NCBI GenBank assembly: GCA_946811695.1
Contig: OX328127.1
Coordinates: forward strand, 49,615,774 to 49,679,773
DNA length: 64,000 nt
Direction of reading: 5' to 3'
From: Gonocerus acuteangulatus
Taxonomy: Eukaryota; Arthropoda; Insecta; Hemiptera; Coreidae
In this document: positions 24,041-34,103 of the stretch, one piece after another
Layout: each line of letters opens with the position of its first letter
How positions within the stretch are numbered: position 1 is the stretch's first letter
Position numbers and translations under genes: made by a program
Notes under the pieces: generated by a model
Told to the model about the DNA's origin: nothing
The model's input: the letters and a program-made list of their open reading frames with translations, nothing else
Databases searched by the model: none

Positions 24041-24743
24041 ATGTGTTTTTTTCTTTTCTTTTTTTTTTAATCAACTTTTATGTAAGACGTAATATAAACA
24101 TTAAATATCAATTTCATGAGGAATAATTTTTATTTATTTCTAATAATATCAAGAAGCTAAACACAATATTACTTTTATTTATTTGATATTTTTTCACTAT
24201 AGAATTCCGATTACATAATGAAATAGAGAGATAATCTCAATTCTGAGTACACCGGGGCTGATTACATTTTACAACTTTGGTGAGATTCGGCAGTCTGAAG
24301 GATTTTTTTTGGACGAGTATTGATTTTCGGAACGTTGTCGCTAACAAGAAGGTTTTATTAATTTCTACTTTTTGAACTGACATTACGGTATGAATGAGGT
24401 AATTGTGAACATTGAATTTTCTTTCTGGTTTACTACATGTTAATATGTTCTCACTAAAAAAAATGGCTGGTTCATGAAATAATACATGGCCTGTAAAATC
24501 CCCAATGAGTAATTTCAGCGATTGATTGAAAGCTTATGACAAAGAGCTCCTGATAAGCTTAGAGAATAGCCTCATGAAGGCATTTCTGTCAGTTGTAAAA
24601 TACGAGTTATGGTCTTCCAAAAATTGCTCTGAGAGGCTCGGTTTTCAATACACTTATACTTTTATTATACTAGAAGATGCTTTTTAAAAAATTCAAGCGA
24701 GATATTTTTGCGTAAGGGGATGTTAGTAGATCATGTAAAATAA
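24041..24743. other. No gene recognised
   Basis: AT-rich spacer without a supported feature. Confidence 0.4.
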
Positions 24744-25821
24744 AAAGTCCGACTAACAGGAACTGCATCATCTTAGCGCGGTTCCGTTCTTAATCCTGTC
24801 ATTTGGAAAGGTTGAAATAGAAACAGTTATAATTTTGGTTAGACCTTTCATGAAATAATTTATGACCTCAAATAGGTCACGGTTGTAAGGGTCCGCCCAG
24901 ACCCTCACCTCTACCTGTCAGAAAAATGACTCCCTGGACTTGTCAACGTTCACTCTAAAAACACACTGCTTACTGTTTCTTATTTCCTTTTACCATAATA
25001 CTAATTTTACAGATAAATGCAATTTAAAAAAATCAATAAAAAAGTGATTTAAACAAAGACAAGAACCTGTTCAAAAAAACAAAACAAACACAATTGAAGT
25101 TTTAACTACTTATTTCTCCGAGTGACATCACCTAATCGAAAATTACTTCAGCATCTTTTTTGTAGAGCATTTAGTAAGCTTTCGAATGGTAACCTTTCGC
25201 TTACCAGGATTCCAACCCTTTTCGAGATATTAAGGAAAATATACGAAGTTCCCAAAACGTTTCATCTCTAAAAATAAAATATTTTATTCTAATCCTTCCT
25301 TAACTCCAATCGTAACCAAAATTTATACATCTTTGTTAATGTTAATTTCAAAAGTGCAGAAAATATTTTATCAGAATCCCATGATTCTAAGTACCCAAAC
25401 CAAAAACTTTAATCGTCAACTATTTTTTCCATTTTTCTCAAAAACGGTTAAAGCTATTGCCTTAAAAATGGTTTCATTCGTTTTTCGAGGCAAATAAAGT
25501 TATAAAACAAGTACTTGCAACTATATGAAGTAAGCGGAACGATTTTTTTCGCGCAAATTTCGCTCCCAAAACCATGTTCCGGTGGGCGGATTCTGCTGGT
25601 TAACGAACTTGACCTTTCAAATTAGACAAAAGGTTTTTGACCAAATTTCATCAAAATCGGACCATTATTCGCAAACAGACAAATTATATATATATATATA
25701 TATATAATATACAAAGTTGAACCACTGTTATTGTCGTTCTCTAGGGGTTCTAAAATTTTCTAGTCGGCACTTCCGGATTGCGTCATGACGTCAGCCCTAT
25801 AAGCGGGGTCCCGCGCTAAAA
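24744..25821 (+). mobile_element. DINE-1-like non-autonomous element, family A copy 1
   Basis: It starts AAAGTCCGACTAACAGG with the subterminal TTAGCGCGG. It ends with the hairpin GCGGG-GT-CCCGC and GCTAAAA, whose reverse complement (TTTTAGCGCGGG) matches the subterminal repeat. The interior has diverged repeats of a segment with CTCCGAGTGACATCACCTAA and CGAGATATTAAGGAAA. A short (TA)n tract at 25687-25707 precedes the conserved 3' part TAGTCGGCACTTCCGGATTG. The start and the GCTAAAA end are shared with family B. No coding capacity. Confidence 0.7.
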
Positions 25822-26200
25822 CATTTTCATATAAAAACTTTAGTTTAATAAAGGTATTACACGAGTGAACTCTGACTACATCTACAACTGCTATAATTAT
25901 CAAAATCAGCCACCATTTGTCAATTGGAATGGAATGGCCCACGTATTTGTCGTTAATGGTCATTTTGACCATAAAGAGTCATTTCTGACCTATGGTGCCG
26001 TTGACCTTTTTCTTCTTCATGATTCGTAGATTCAAAATATGCTATTAAAAAAAATGTGACCTTGAATAACATTTGGCGAATTTGGCGGGGGTCAATATGG
26101 GGGTTATTTTTCCGATCTCGCATTAGAGAATCATTTGGCCAACGGATGACCTTTATTTTGCTGACACCCTTTATATTCGAGTTGGTTATTTTTATTATCC
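25822..26200. other. No gene recognised
   Basis: Spacer between the family A copy and the 5S-derived SINE. Nothing recognisable. Confidence 0.4.
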
Positions 26201-26353
26201 TTTTTTTTCGTTATTAACGGCGCATAAACTATTTAGCGCCGGGCTATCTACAGGTTACCACCCTTTTCTACTGCCAACAGCACGTGGTCGGTCACCCATT
26301 CAGGTACTGACCACGCCCGACGTTGCTTAACTTCGGTGATCTACGGGAACCGG
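26201..26353 (-). mobile_element. 5S rRNA-derived SINE copy 1
   Basis: On the minus strand the head reads CCGGTTCCCGTAGATCACC, GAAGTTAAGCAACGTCGGG, CGTGGTCAGTACCTGAATGG, then GTGACCG and GTGCTGTTGGC. This follows eukaryotic 5S rRNA from about nucleotide 29 to the 3' end, with a short deletion, and includes the internal promoter region. The body is GGGTGGTAACCTGTAGATAG. The tail is GGCGC … GCGCC hairpin, GTTAATAACG and poly(A). It is a SINE3-type element. Its 5' end abuts the target repeat of the LINE at 26354. Confidence 0.85.
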
Positions 26354-26381
26354 TCCAGATGGTTATTTTTTTTTTTTTTTT

Positions 26382-26440
26382 ATTTTTTAGAATTTATTGT
26401 GCGTCGACTACAATGGCCTTTAGCACAATGCCCTACTGTT
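26382..26440 (-). other. LINE 3'-tail hairpin
   Basis: On the minus strand: GGGCATTGTGCTAAAGGCC, ATTGTAGTCGACGCACAATA, then AATTCTAAAAAATA. TTGTGC pairs with GCACAA around a loop containing TAAAGGCC and GTCGAC. The SINE tails in this window have the same layout (GGCGC-TAATGGCC … GTCGA-GCGCC-GTAAAA), which makes this the likely recognition structure for the reverse transcriptase. Confidence 0.7.
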
Positions 26441-26515
26441 TAAGTTAGCCGAATATTATAAAATGTTAGAATCATTACTAATGTTTATATTTTACAATAC
26501 TATATTTTAATCCAA

Positions 26516-26546
<31 letters not shown>

Positions 26547-26573
26547 TTTTTTATTTCAAGGGATGTTACATTT

Positions 26574-29500
26574 TTAGATATGTTTGTGTGCTTTAATAAA
26601 TTTAAGGTAATCAATAATATTCTGATATTTTTCTGTTTTATTCAAAATGTCTCTGCTGTTAATATCAAACCTATCCCTGGCTCTTTGTAACTGGGAGCAT
26701 TCCGCTAAAATATGATCCACGGTAAGTACATCACCACAATGATTACACGTTGGACGACGCCTACCGACAATATGATGGCCATGTGTTAGACGTGTGTGTC
26801 CAATACGTAGCCTTGTTATTACCACTGAGTCTCGTCTACAAAGGTCATCGTAGACTATTGTAGAGCGAACTGAGGGATAAAAAGTCCTCAAGTGGGTTGT
26901 GCTTGTTTCCCATCTTCTTTGCCACTGTTCCCATAATAGTTCTTTTATTTGGCGTTTCACGTCTCTAGGGTGTGAGCAAGAATTCGCCGGGAGGGCCATT
27001 GAAGTCGCTTCCTTAGCTAGGATGTCTGCTTTTTCATTTCCTAGGATTCCTGCATGGCCTGGAACCCATATGAACGAAACTTGTTTCCCCAGTAGCTGTA
27101 ATGTCCCCAGCGAATCATGAAAAGCTCGAAGGAGTGGGTCCTTAGTGAACTTGTCATGAATCGCCAAGAGTGCACTATTTGAATCACTACAGATTACAAC
27201 ATTTCCCTCGAGGTTCATACACTGATTCATAGCCTCCTTTATCGCCATCAGTTCGGCATGGTAGACACTAGTACATGTTGATAATGGAGTCCTTATGCCG
27301 GTTCCATCAGGCATGAGGATCCCAAAACCAACACCCCTTTCTGTCTTGGAGCCATCGGTGTATACTTGATGACACCTTCCAAAATCTTGTATTTTTTCTT
27401 GGAAGAGTGCTTTGTAGATTTGTGGCGGCGTATCACTTTTTTTAAGCGCCCCTAATGACAAGTCAATATCTGGGTTTTTTAACGTCCATGGGCTTATTGA
27501 TGGTTTTGGAGTTTTTAATATTTCTTGAACGCTGCTTTCATATTTTTCATATATTTCCTTATCACGGACTGCTAATGGTCTCGTTCTGGATCTTAATCTT
27601 TGAAAATTTTCTATTGTAGTCTGATCAGCAATGCAGGGATTGAGGAAATGGTCTCTCTTCGTCCGAATACTTGTCAAGTAGGTAAGTGTTATTTGCTCCC
27701 GTCTTAGGTTAGGAGGTAGATGGCCTGATTCCGCGTAGATAGCTTCAAGTGGGCTAGTCCGGAAAGCCCCAATGGCAATGCGGAGTCCGAGGTTGTAAAC
27801 TCTATCCAGCTGAAGCAACCAAGATCTTCGCGCCGAACCATATACAGGGCATGCATAGTCAAGTCTTGATCTAATGAGTGCATCAAAAATTCTTAATAGC
27901 ATTGACTTTTCTGCACCCCATTTAAATTTTGACAAACATTTTATCACATTGATAGCACCACTGCACTTTTTAACCAAATATTGAATGTGAGCTTTCCACC
28001 GTAGCTGTGAGTCCAGGATAACACCGAGAAACTTGTGGTTCGCCTTTATGGTAATTGGTGTAATACCAATTTTTAATTCAGGGGCGTCATGTGCCTTCCG
28101 CAATCTGCAGAAATGCATTGCAACTGTTTTTGTTGCCGAGAAAGTGTAGCCTATTTCTTCAGCGTTACGAACAATAAGGTCTATTGTGTCCTGCAAACAA
28201 TTCACATTATTATCCGACGCATCATGGCTCACAAATAAGGATAGATCGTCAGCGAAGAGAGAACACCCCACAGGCCCCCGCACTTCTCTGGTAATACCAT
28301 TTATTGCAATCAGGAATAACGTTACACTTAGGACAGATCCCTGAGGTATACCATTCTCCTGCTCCCTACGTGAAGACAGTTTGTCTGATACCCTTACTCT
28401 AAAGTACCTTTCCTCCAGAAAGCTTTGTAAGAATATTGGTAATCTTCCCCTGAGGCCCCAAGAGTGGAGCTGGCGGAGTATACCATATCTCCAGGTTCTG
28501 TCATATGCTTGTAACAGATCAAAGAAAACCGCTGTAACGTGTTTTCGAGAAATGAATGCGCACTGGATAGTGTTTTCAATAGTTGCAAGTTGGTCAGTAC
28601 AACAGTATCCATTTCTGAAGCCAGCCTGATAAGGAAAGATAAGATCCAGCTTTTCTAAAATATAAGTCAACCTGTAGTTTATCATATTCTCCATTATCTT
28701 GCCCAAGCAGCATGAGAGAGAAATGGGTCTGTAACTGTTTGGGAGGTGTGGGTCTTTGTTTGGTTTTAATACTGGCACTATAATACATTCCTTCCATTCA
28801 TTAGGATAGATACCTAAAGACCATAGTTGGTTATATAATTGCAGTAAAAACGTTTTACCTGAGATCGGGAGATTTGTCAGAAGTTCATAAGGTATATTGT
28901 CCATGCCAGGAGCTGATGAGCGTTTAATTGTTTTCAGAGCCCTATTCATCTCCTCCATAGTAAATTGTATGTTGTAGTCCATTTTCTCCCCTTCTATGTC
29001 AGAAAAGTGCAGAGGTGTAGACTCTTCTAGTCTTTTAATGTTTTTGAAATTTTCTGAATAGGAGACAGAACTGAAAACTGCAGTATAGTAGTCAGCAAAT
29101 GCCTCTGAAATGTCTTGGGGATCAGTTACATTCCTGTTATCATTTTGTAGTAGTGGAATCTGTGCAAGTTGGTGTCTGCCACAAATCGCTCTAATTTTAT
29201 CCCAGACTTCCTTGGCTGGTGCATGTCTAGTAATTGTCGAGACATAAGTTGCCCATGAATTCCTTTTAGCTAATAGTTTGACCCTTCTTTCTTCTGCTCT
29301 GCATTTTTTGAAATGTATTAAGTTTTCTAGAGTAGGATATCTTTTGAATCTGTTAAATGCTTTCTTTTTTTTCTTATTAGCCGTCCAGCAATCATGTGTC
29401 CACCAAGGTACAGGGTTTCTGCGAGAGTTAACCACCGATTGCGGGACAGCAGCGCTTGCAGCTAAGAAGATTGCATTTGTCAATTCTTTTACATTTTGAT

Positions 29501-30266
29501 TTGCATCATCCTTAAATTGTGGGGTTTTGAAACTTTCTTCAAAAAGTAGCCAGTTTGCATCGCTTATCTTCCACCTGGGTGACCTCTTGAATTCATGGAA
29601 AATACTATTATGGCTAATTACAATTGGATAATGGTCCGAACCGTGCAAATCAGACAGTACTGACCATTCGAACTGCGGGGCAATAGTTGGTGATGCAATA
29701 CTCAGGTCAATGGCACTAAAATCGCCAGATTGGACAGTGAAATGTGTAGGCGCTCCATCATTTAATACGATTAGATCCTTTTCCTCAAGTAACTGATAAA
29801 GTTCTCGACCCTTGCATGAAGTAGCAGCTGATCCCCAAGCTCTATTGTGAGTATTGAAGTCACCCATAAGAAGAAGAGGGCGGGGCAATTGGTCCAGTAG
29901 GTTTTTAAGATCATTGATATTGTATCTCTCATAAGGTAAATACAAGCTGCAGACCGTCATGTCTATAGGTATTTTTATTTTTGTGGCTACAGCTTGCAAG
30001 TTAGTGTTAAGTTGTATCTCATTAAGGGCTATGTTTCGTCTGATGTAGAGAGCCACACCACCGTGGCTTCTTCCGTTATCATCAATTTGAGGTTCCATGT
30101 GTAGACAAGCGTAACCATTTATGTCATGTGCATTGCCTTGCTGAAACTTTGTTTCTTGAACGGCAAATACTAGTGGATTATGTTTATTCACAAGATATCT
30201 TACTTCATCGTGGCGCCTGTAGAATTCGCGTAGGTTCCATTGCATAAATATGTTATTATTATTCAT
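26574..30266 (-). CDS. LINE ORF2: endonuclease, reverse transcriptase and RNase H
   Basis: 1230 residues. The N-terminal AP-type endonuclease (about 1-225) has QETK (37-40), GDFNTH (135-140) and GSDHYP (209-214). The reverse transcriptase follows with PGMDNIPYELL, SYRPISLSCCLGKIMENMI, motif A VFFDLLQAYDRTW, motif B GIPQGSVLS and motif C FADDLSLF. The RNase H domain keeps its four expected acidic residues: VYTDGSK, YHAELMAI, ICSDSNSALL and the Asp of NEKADILAK. It also has the conserved WVPGHAG. A C-terminal Cys/His motif CNHCGDVLTVDHILAEC closes it. All catalytic residues are present, so the enzyme may be functional. It would nick DNA, copy the RNA at the nick and remove the RNA strand. Confidence 0.93.
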   Translation of the reverse strand: MNNNNIFMQWNLREFYRRHDEVRYLVNKHNPLVFAVQETKFQQGNAHDINGYACLHMEPQIDDNGRSHGGVALYIRRNIALNEIQLNTNLQAVATKIKIPIDMTVCSLYLPYERYNINDLKNLLDQLPRPLLLMGDFNTHNRAWGSAATSCKGRELYQLLEEKDLIVLNDGAPTHFTVQSGDFSAIDLSIASPTIAPQFEWSVLSDLHGSDHYPIVISHNSIFHEFKRSPRWKISDANWLLFEESFKTPQFKDDANQNVKELTNAIFLAASAAVPQSVVNSRRNPVPWWTHDCWTANKKKKKAFNRFKRYPTLENLIHFKKCRAEERRVKLLAKRNSWATYVSTITRHAPAKEVWDKIRAICGRHQLAQIPLLQNDNRNVTDPQDISEAFADYYTAVFSSVSYSENFKNIKRLEESTPLHFSDIEGEKMDYNIQFTMEEMNRALKTIKRSSAPGMDNIPYELLTNLPISGKTFLLQLYNQLWSLGIYPNEWKECIIVPVLKPNKDPHLPNSYRPISLSCCLGKIMENMINYRLTYILEKLDLIFPYQAGFRNGYCCTDQLATIENTIQCAFISRKHVTAVFFDLLQAYDRTWRYGILRQLHSWGLRGRLPIFLQSFLEERYFRVRVSDKLSSRREQENGIPQGSVLSVTLFLIAINGITREVRGPVGCSLFADDLSLFVSHDASDNNVNCLQDTIDLIVRNAEEIGYTFSATKTVAMHFCRLRKAHDAPELKIGITPITIKANHKFLGVILDSQLRWKAHIQYLVKKCSGAINVIKCLSKFKWGAEKSMLLRIFDALIRSRLDYACPVYGSARRSWLLQLDRVYNLGLRIAIGAFRTSPLEAIYAESGHLPPNLRREQITLTYLTSIRTKRDHFLNPCIADQTTIENFQRLRSRTRPLAVRDKEIYEKYESSVQEILKTPKPSISPWTLKNPDIDLSLGALKKSDTPPQIYKALFQEKIQDFGRCHQVYTDGSKTERGVGFGILMPDGTGIRTPLSTCTSVYHAELMAIKEAMNQCMNLEGNVVICSDSNSALLAIHDKFTKDPLLRAFHDSLGTLQLLGKQVSFIWVPGHAGILGNEKADILAKEATSMALPANSCSHPRDVKRQIKELLWEQWQRRWETSTTHLRTFYPSVRSTIVYDDLCRRDSVVITRLRIGHTRLTHGHHIVGRRRPTCNHCGDVLTVDHILAECSQLQRARDRFDINSRDILNKTEKYQNIIDYLKFIKAHKHI

Positions 30267-31665
30267 TTAAAGACGTATTAGTTTCTCCCATCTGGGAGGT
30301 ATTAGTATTTGTTTTGTCAGTATCGCGAGTTCTTCCTTTAGGCCAGCCTCTTTTCTTTCTTCTGGTACGCCCAGAGCCGTCTTTATTTTCTTCATTTGAC
30401 TTTTCCTGGTTTTCCTGCAATTTGCCGAATGGGTCGGAAAGGGGAGAAGTTTCAATTTCAAGTGAACTGAGACTGTTTGTCGCCACTGATTCGGAAGGCG
30501 GTGTAGAAGAAAGAGGAGCTGTATGTTTAGGAGGAGGGGATGGAGGAGGTAGAGATGAAAGGGTTGTTTCGGGTGGAGAAGGAGGGGTTGGCGGGAGACG
30601 GGAGGGAGAGGTTTCAGAAGCAGCTGAGATCTGCGAATGTGGAATGGTGGGAGTATGGTGGGGATGCGATAGTTCAGTATTGCTACCGATTTCAGCTGAT
30701 TTAGAGATCTTAGTTTTTAATGCATTGCTGCCTGAAATAAACGTCGTTTCCTCTGTCTGACACCCTACATTTATCATCATTTTATCTTTTACTGCCTCTG
30801 AAAATGTTTTATTAAGAACAATGGGGTGTGATTCCTTATATTGTTTTTTTGCGGCATTGTATGTAATTTTTTCTTTAAATTGAATAGTTTTTATTTCCTT
30901 CTCCTGCTTATATTTGGGGCAACTTGGGTCTATACTTGAGTGATTTTGTTTACAATTCACACAATAGGGGACAGTTGTTTCACAAGCAGTCCCAATGTGT
31001 TGTGGCTTTGCACAATATGCACAAAGAGGTTCTTTTGTTTTGCATGTATCAGCAAAATGGCCAATTTTTAAACAGTATTTGCACCTTATTGGGTTTGGTA
31101 CGTACATTCTGATTTTTAGTTTTTGGTAACCTACATTAATTTGTTCAGGGAGAGTGGGTAATCCAAAGGTTAATATATATAAATGCGTTAACCTTTCGGT
31201 TCCATTTTTTTTAGAAATTATTCTTTTGACCCCTTTTACATGGTCCTGTTCTAATTCTTTTAATATTTCTTTCTCTTCTACACCATCTAGATCAGGACAG
31301 AATATAATCCCTTTACTCATATTTAGTTTTTCGTGAGGCTTAACGCACACTTTTATTTCAGGTCCGAATTTATTTAGCGTCAGTAGTTTTTCTGATTGTT
31401 CCTGATTTTTAGTTTCAACTAATATTGTTCCATTTCTAAGTTTTTTTATGTTTTGTGGCTCCCCACAGATATTATTAATTGTTTTGGGCATTAAAAATGG
31501 TGATAATTTACTAAGGTCACCACCTTCAACTCTTTCAATAATTAAAAATTTATTATTAAATTTGTTTGAACTAATAATATCATATTTTCCTGCGTTCAAG
31601 AAATCATTCCAAAATGTTTTGTTTTTTGTCCGTACGGGCGGATAAATGTCCGGTGCCTTATTCAT
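30259..31665 (-). CDS. LINE ORF1, Gag-like RNA-binding protein
   Basis: 468 residues. Residues about 38-125 have the alternating pattern of an RRM-like fold. Three zinc knuckles follow: CKYCLKIGHFADTC (195-208) and CAYCAKPQHIGTAC (215-228), both CX2CX4HX4C, and CVNCKQNHSSIDPSC (235-249), a CX2CX3HX6C variant. The C-terminal third is low complexity, rich in Pro and Ser, ending in a basic stretch (RTRRKKRGWPKGR). In this family ORF1 binds the element RNA and forms the ribonucleoprotein. Its stop overlaps the ORF2 start: the minus strand reads ATGAATAA, so ORF2 translation may be by reinitiation. No stops or frameshifts seen. Confidence 0.9.
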   Translation of the reverse strand: MNKAPDIYPPVRTKNKTFWNDFLNAGKYDIISSNKFNNKFLIIERVEGGDLSKLSPFLMPKTINNICGEPQNIKKLRNGTILVETKNQEQSEKLLTLNKFGPEIKVCVKPHEKLNMSKGIIFCPDLDGVEEKEILKELEQDHVKGVKRIISKKNGTERLTHLYILTFGLPTLPEQINVGYQKLKIRMYVPNPIRCKYCLKIGHFADTCKTKEPLCAYCAKPQHIGTACETTVPYCVNCKQNHSSIDPSCPKYKQEKEIKTIQFKEKITYNAAKKQYKESHPIVLNKTFSEAVKDKMMINVGCQTEETTFISGSNALKTKISKSAEIGSNTELSHPHHTPTIPHSQISAASETSPSRLPPTPPSPPETTLSSLPPPSPPPKHTAPLSSTPPSESVATNSLSSLEIETSPLSDPFGKLQENQEKSNEENKDGSGRTRRKKRGWPKGRTRDTDKTNTNTSQMGETNTSLNE

Positions 31666-31820
31666 ATTAGGATTCAGTTTGGGGATATGATGCTAGTAAT
31701 CTCTTATTAAGAATAAAATATAATAACTATTTAATTATTGATAAAGACAATTAAATTATAAGGTAAAATCGGTGGAAGGTAAAAACTTGAAATTGTTCAC
31801 GCTCTTGTACTAGCTTGAGT

Positions 31821-32055
31821 AATAGTAATTGTTCTCTTGTATACTAACAATAATAAAGATTAAGAAAAATACTTATATTAATAATGATTATAATAAAAAA
31901 CAGCACCGGTAGTAATTTAAATTCTAATTTAACGCTTAATAATAATTGTTTTCTTGTATACTAATAATAATAAAGATTAAGAAAAATACTTATATTAATA
32001 ATGATTATAGTAAGAAACAGCACCGGTAATAATTTAATTTCAAATTTAACGCTTA
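31821..32055 (-). repeat. Two tandem 5' UTR units of the LINE, about 118 bp each
   Basis: Units 31821-31937 and 31938-32055 are closely similar: both hold CTTGTATACTAA, AATAATAAAGATTAAG, AACAGCACCGGTA and AATTTAACGCTTA. They lie upstream of ORF1 in the LINE 5' UTR. Repeated 5' UTR units act as promoter monomers in some LINEs; that role here is inference. Confidence 0.75.
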
Positions 32056-32461
32056 TCTGGAAGGATCAGTCCGATCCTTGTTTGGAGAATCCCACAGCCT
32101 CGGCTGAAGTCGGCAATCTTCGGAGAAACATCCGAATCCACCACGTTGTTGTTCTCCTTTAGGTTAGATACTACTAAATGCCACTAATTAGCATAAAATA
32201 AATCACTATCAATGCCGAATAGAATGAACTACTTGAACATACGTAAAACACGATCTTCCCACTTTAATAAAATAATTTATATAGGAAAAACAAACACTAC
32301 AATTTGGGGACAACAACAAGCGTCCTTGTTTTCTAAAACACCCAAATATATTCTATTCCTGACCAGGCTGAAGCCTAATAATCCAGATGGTTATTATAAA
32401 CATTTTAGAAGTTAAACATGTTTTATTTTTCTTACTAAATTTACTTTATTTATTTTTTATT

Positions 32462-32610
32462 TCTTTAATGGCGTATCAACAATTGCACTACTTACACCAG
32501 GCTATCTACACGTTGCCACCATTTTATAATGCCAATGGTATGGGTCGGTCACGCATTCAGGTACTGGCCACGCCCGACGTTGTTTAACTTCGGTGGTCAA
32601 CGGGAACCGG
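32462..32610 (-). mobile_element. 5S rRNA-derived SINE copy 2
   Basis: Minus strand: CCGGTTCCCGTTGACCACC, GAAGTTAAACAACGTCGGG, CGTGGCCAGTACCTGAATG, then GCGTGACCG and the body GGTGGCAACGTGTAGATAGC. The tail hairpin is GGTGT … ACGCC, paired using one G-T, then ATTAAAG and an A-rich run. It is more diverged than copy 1 and lies about 70 bp upstream of the LINE 5' end. Confidence 0.82.
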
Positions 32611-33800
32611 TATTGCCAATAACTTGCGATACACCCTGTATAGAAATAAATATTATTCAGTGAGACACTAAAATCCTAAAATCTTTACACAGAATTAACT
32701 TAATTTCATCGCACGTATTACATACTTACTTCCGTAATAACTGTTTCTGACTATTTACATTGACTTATACTTTTTTATACTATATTAATATTGTCGCAGT
32801 TTAATCGCCTTGGTTCCGATAAACTATTAAAAAGTCCGTCACGCAGGAGCTGAAGTAAGTTCCCTTACTTACGATGTAAGTTCCCTTAGTTATGAAAATT
32901 AGATGCCAGACATCATGTATACTTGAGTGTAATATATAATAATTTTATATTAATATTACTACTAATGTATACTTAAGTATCCATTAGAAGTAATAATAGG
33001 ATAAAAGATATACGCAAGAAGGCTTAAATAAAAACTTATTGAAAGTCAAACAATGAAAAGAATGCGCTCAAGTATTTTAGGTTAGGTGGGATCAACAATT
33101 ACTAGAGAAAGATAATGACCTAATAAATACCCAGCTAGTTACTCAAGAGAGAGTAACTACACCAATTATGACTATACCAACCAGGAAAGTAAACCCCTCT
33201 TATCATTTCCTTGATATATAGGTTCGATTTACAAAGGATATAATTACTGCAAGGAACCAGGATGGTAATGTATGCGGAGGCTGCTACCGTCAGGATAGAC
33301 TCCGCCATGGACTTTATACATTTTAATGAGACCTATTAACAAATTACCATTAAACAAACAAGGGTAGTTCGCCTCAGGCAACAACCTCATCCAACATACT
33401 GTATGCAACAATGATTCTTATCACGGCTTATCGGTCCGTCATCGAAACGTCTCCGGCGTCATCTGATGCCAATCTCAAGGAACACAAGAAGGGACGATCC
33501 GAGATTCATATATTTCTTCTTCGAGAGATGGAAGATCAGAGAAACTAAGAATTAGAGGAGCATGAGAAACAATATTTTCACCGGGGTGTACTACCACTCT
33601 TTCTTGTATCATCATCCAAAAAGTCAGATCGTAAATCGATATAAAAAATAATACCAAACAAGTAAATACTTCAATTCAGGGTATAAAAAGTATCTCATTT
33701 CGTAAATAATTAAAATTATTATTAGTGGTCAACAATATTTTATTTTATTTATTTGTTGGTGTTCCGCTTTATGGCGATGTACACCATACATTTTATATAG
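32611..33800. other. No gene; holds a family B 5'-end fragment
   Basis: At 32830-32852 lies AAAGTCCGTCACGCAGGAGC, the family B start, cut off after about 20 bases and followed by two copies of GTAAGTTCCCTTA. The rest is AT-rich with short unrelated ORFs. Confidence 0.5.
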
Positions 33801-34103
33801 TTACTAGCTGACCCGGCGAACTTCGTACCGCCTAACAGTCGATTATATATTTTTTTTTTTCTTTTAATACTTATTCTGCTATTTGGGACACCGGGTCAGC
33901 TAGTAAGATAAAAAAGAAACTTAATAAGTCAACAATTACATTTTGTCAAAAAATAAAAATTAAAAAATACTTGAAATTCTTTTAATAGTCACTAAAAATC
34001 ACAATGAAAATTAAAATATTATATTTCTTAATATGATACCTACTTATTATATTTCATTATATTTTTATTTATTCTAAATTAAGTTTAATTTTTATTGTAG
34101 TAC

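Larger units (their letters stand above)
26368..32381 (-). mobile_element. Full-length I-type LINE with 14-bp target duplication
   Basis: Both ORFs are intact. The copy is bounded by a perfect 14-bp direct repeat: AATAACCATCTGGA on the minus strand, at 26354-26367 and 32382-32395. The 5' UTR carries a tandem pair of about 118 bp (31821-32055). The 3' UTR has a (TA)n tract (26521-26547) and ends in a hairpin TTGTGC … GCACAA, then TAAATTCTAAAAAAT and a poly(A) stretch of about 18. Identical target repeats and two open frames indicate recent insertion and possible activity. ORF order, zinc knuckles and RNase H place it in the I group rather than Jockey proper. Confidence 0.9.

Noticed and set aside
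26270..26353. A genuine 5S rRNA gene
   Set aside because: It lacks the first 28 or so nucleotides, has an internal deletion and is fused to a SINE body and poly(A) tail.
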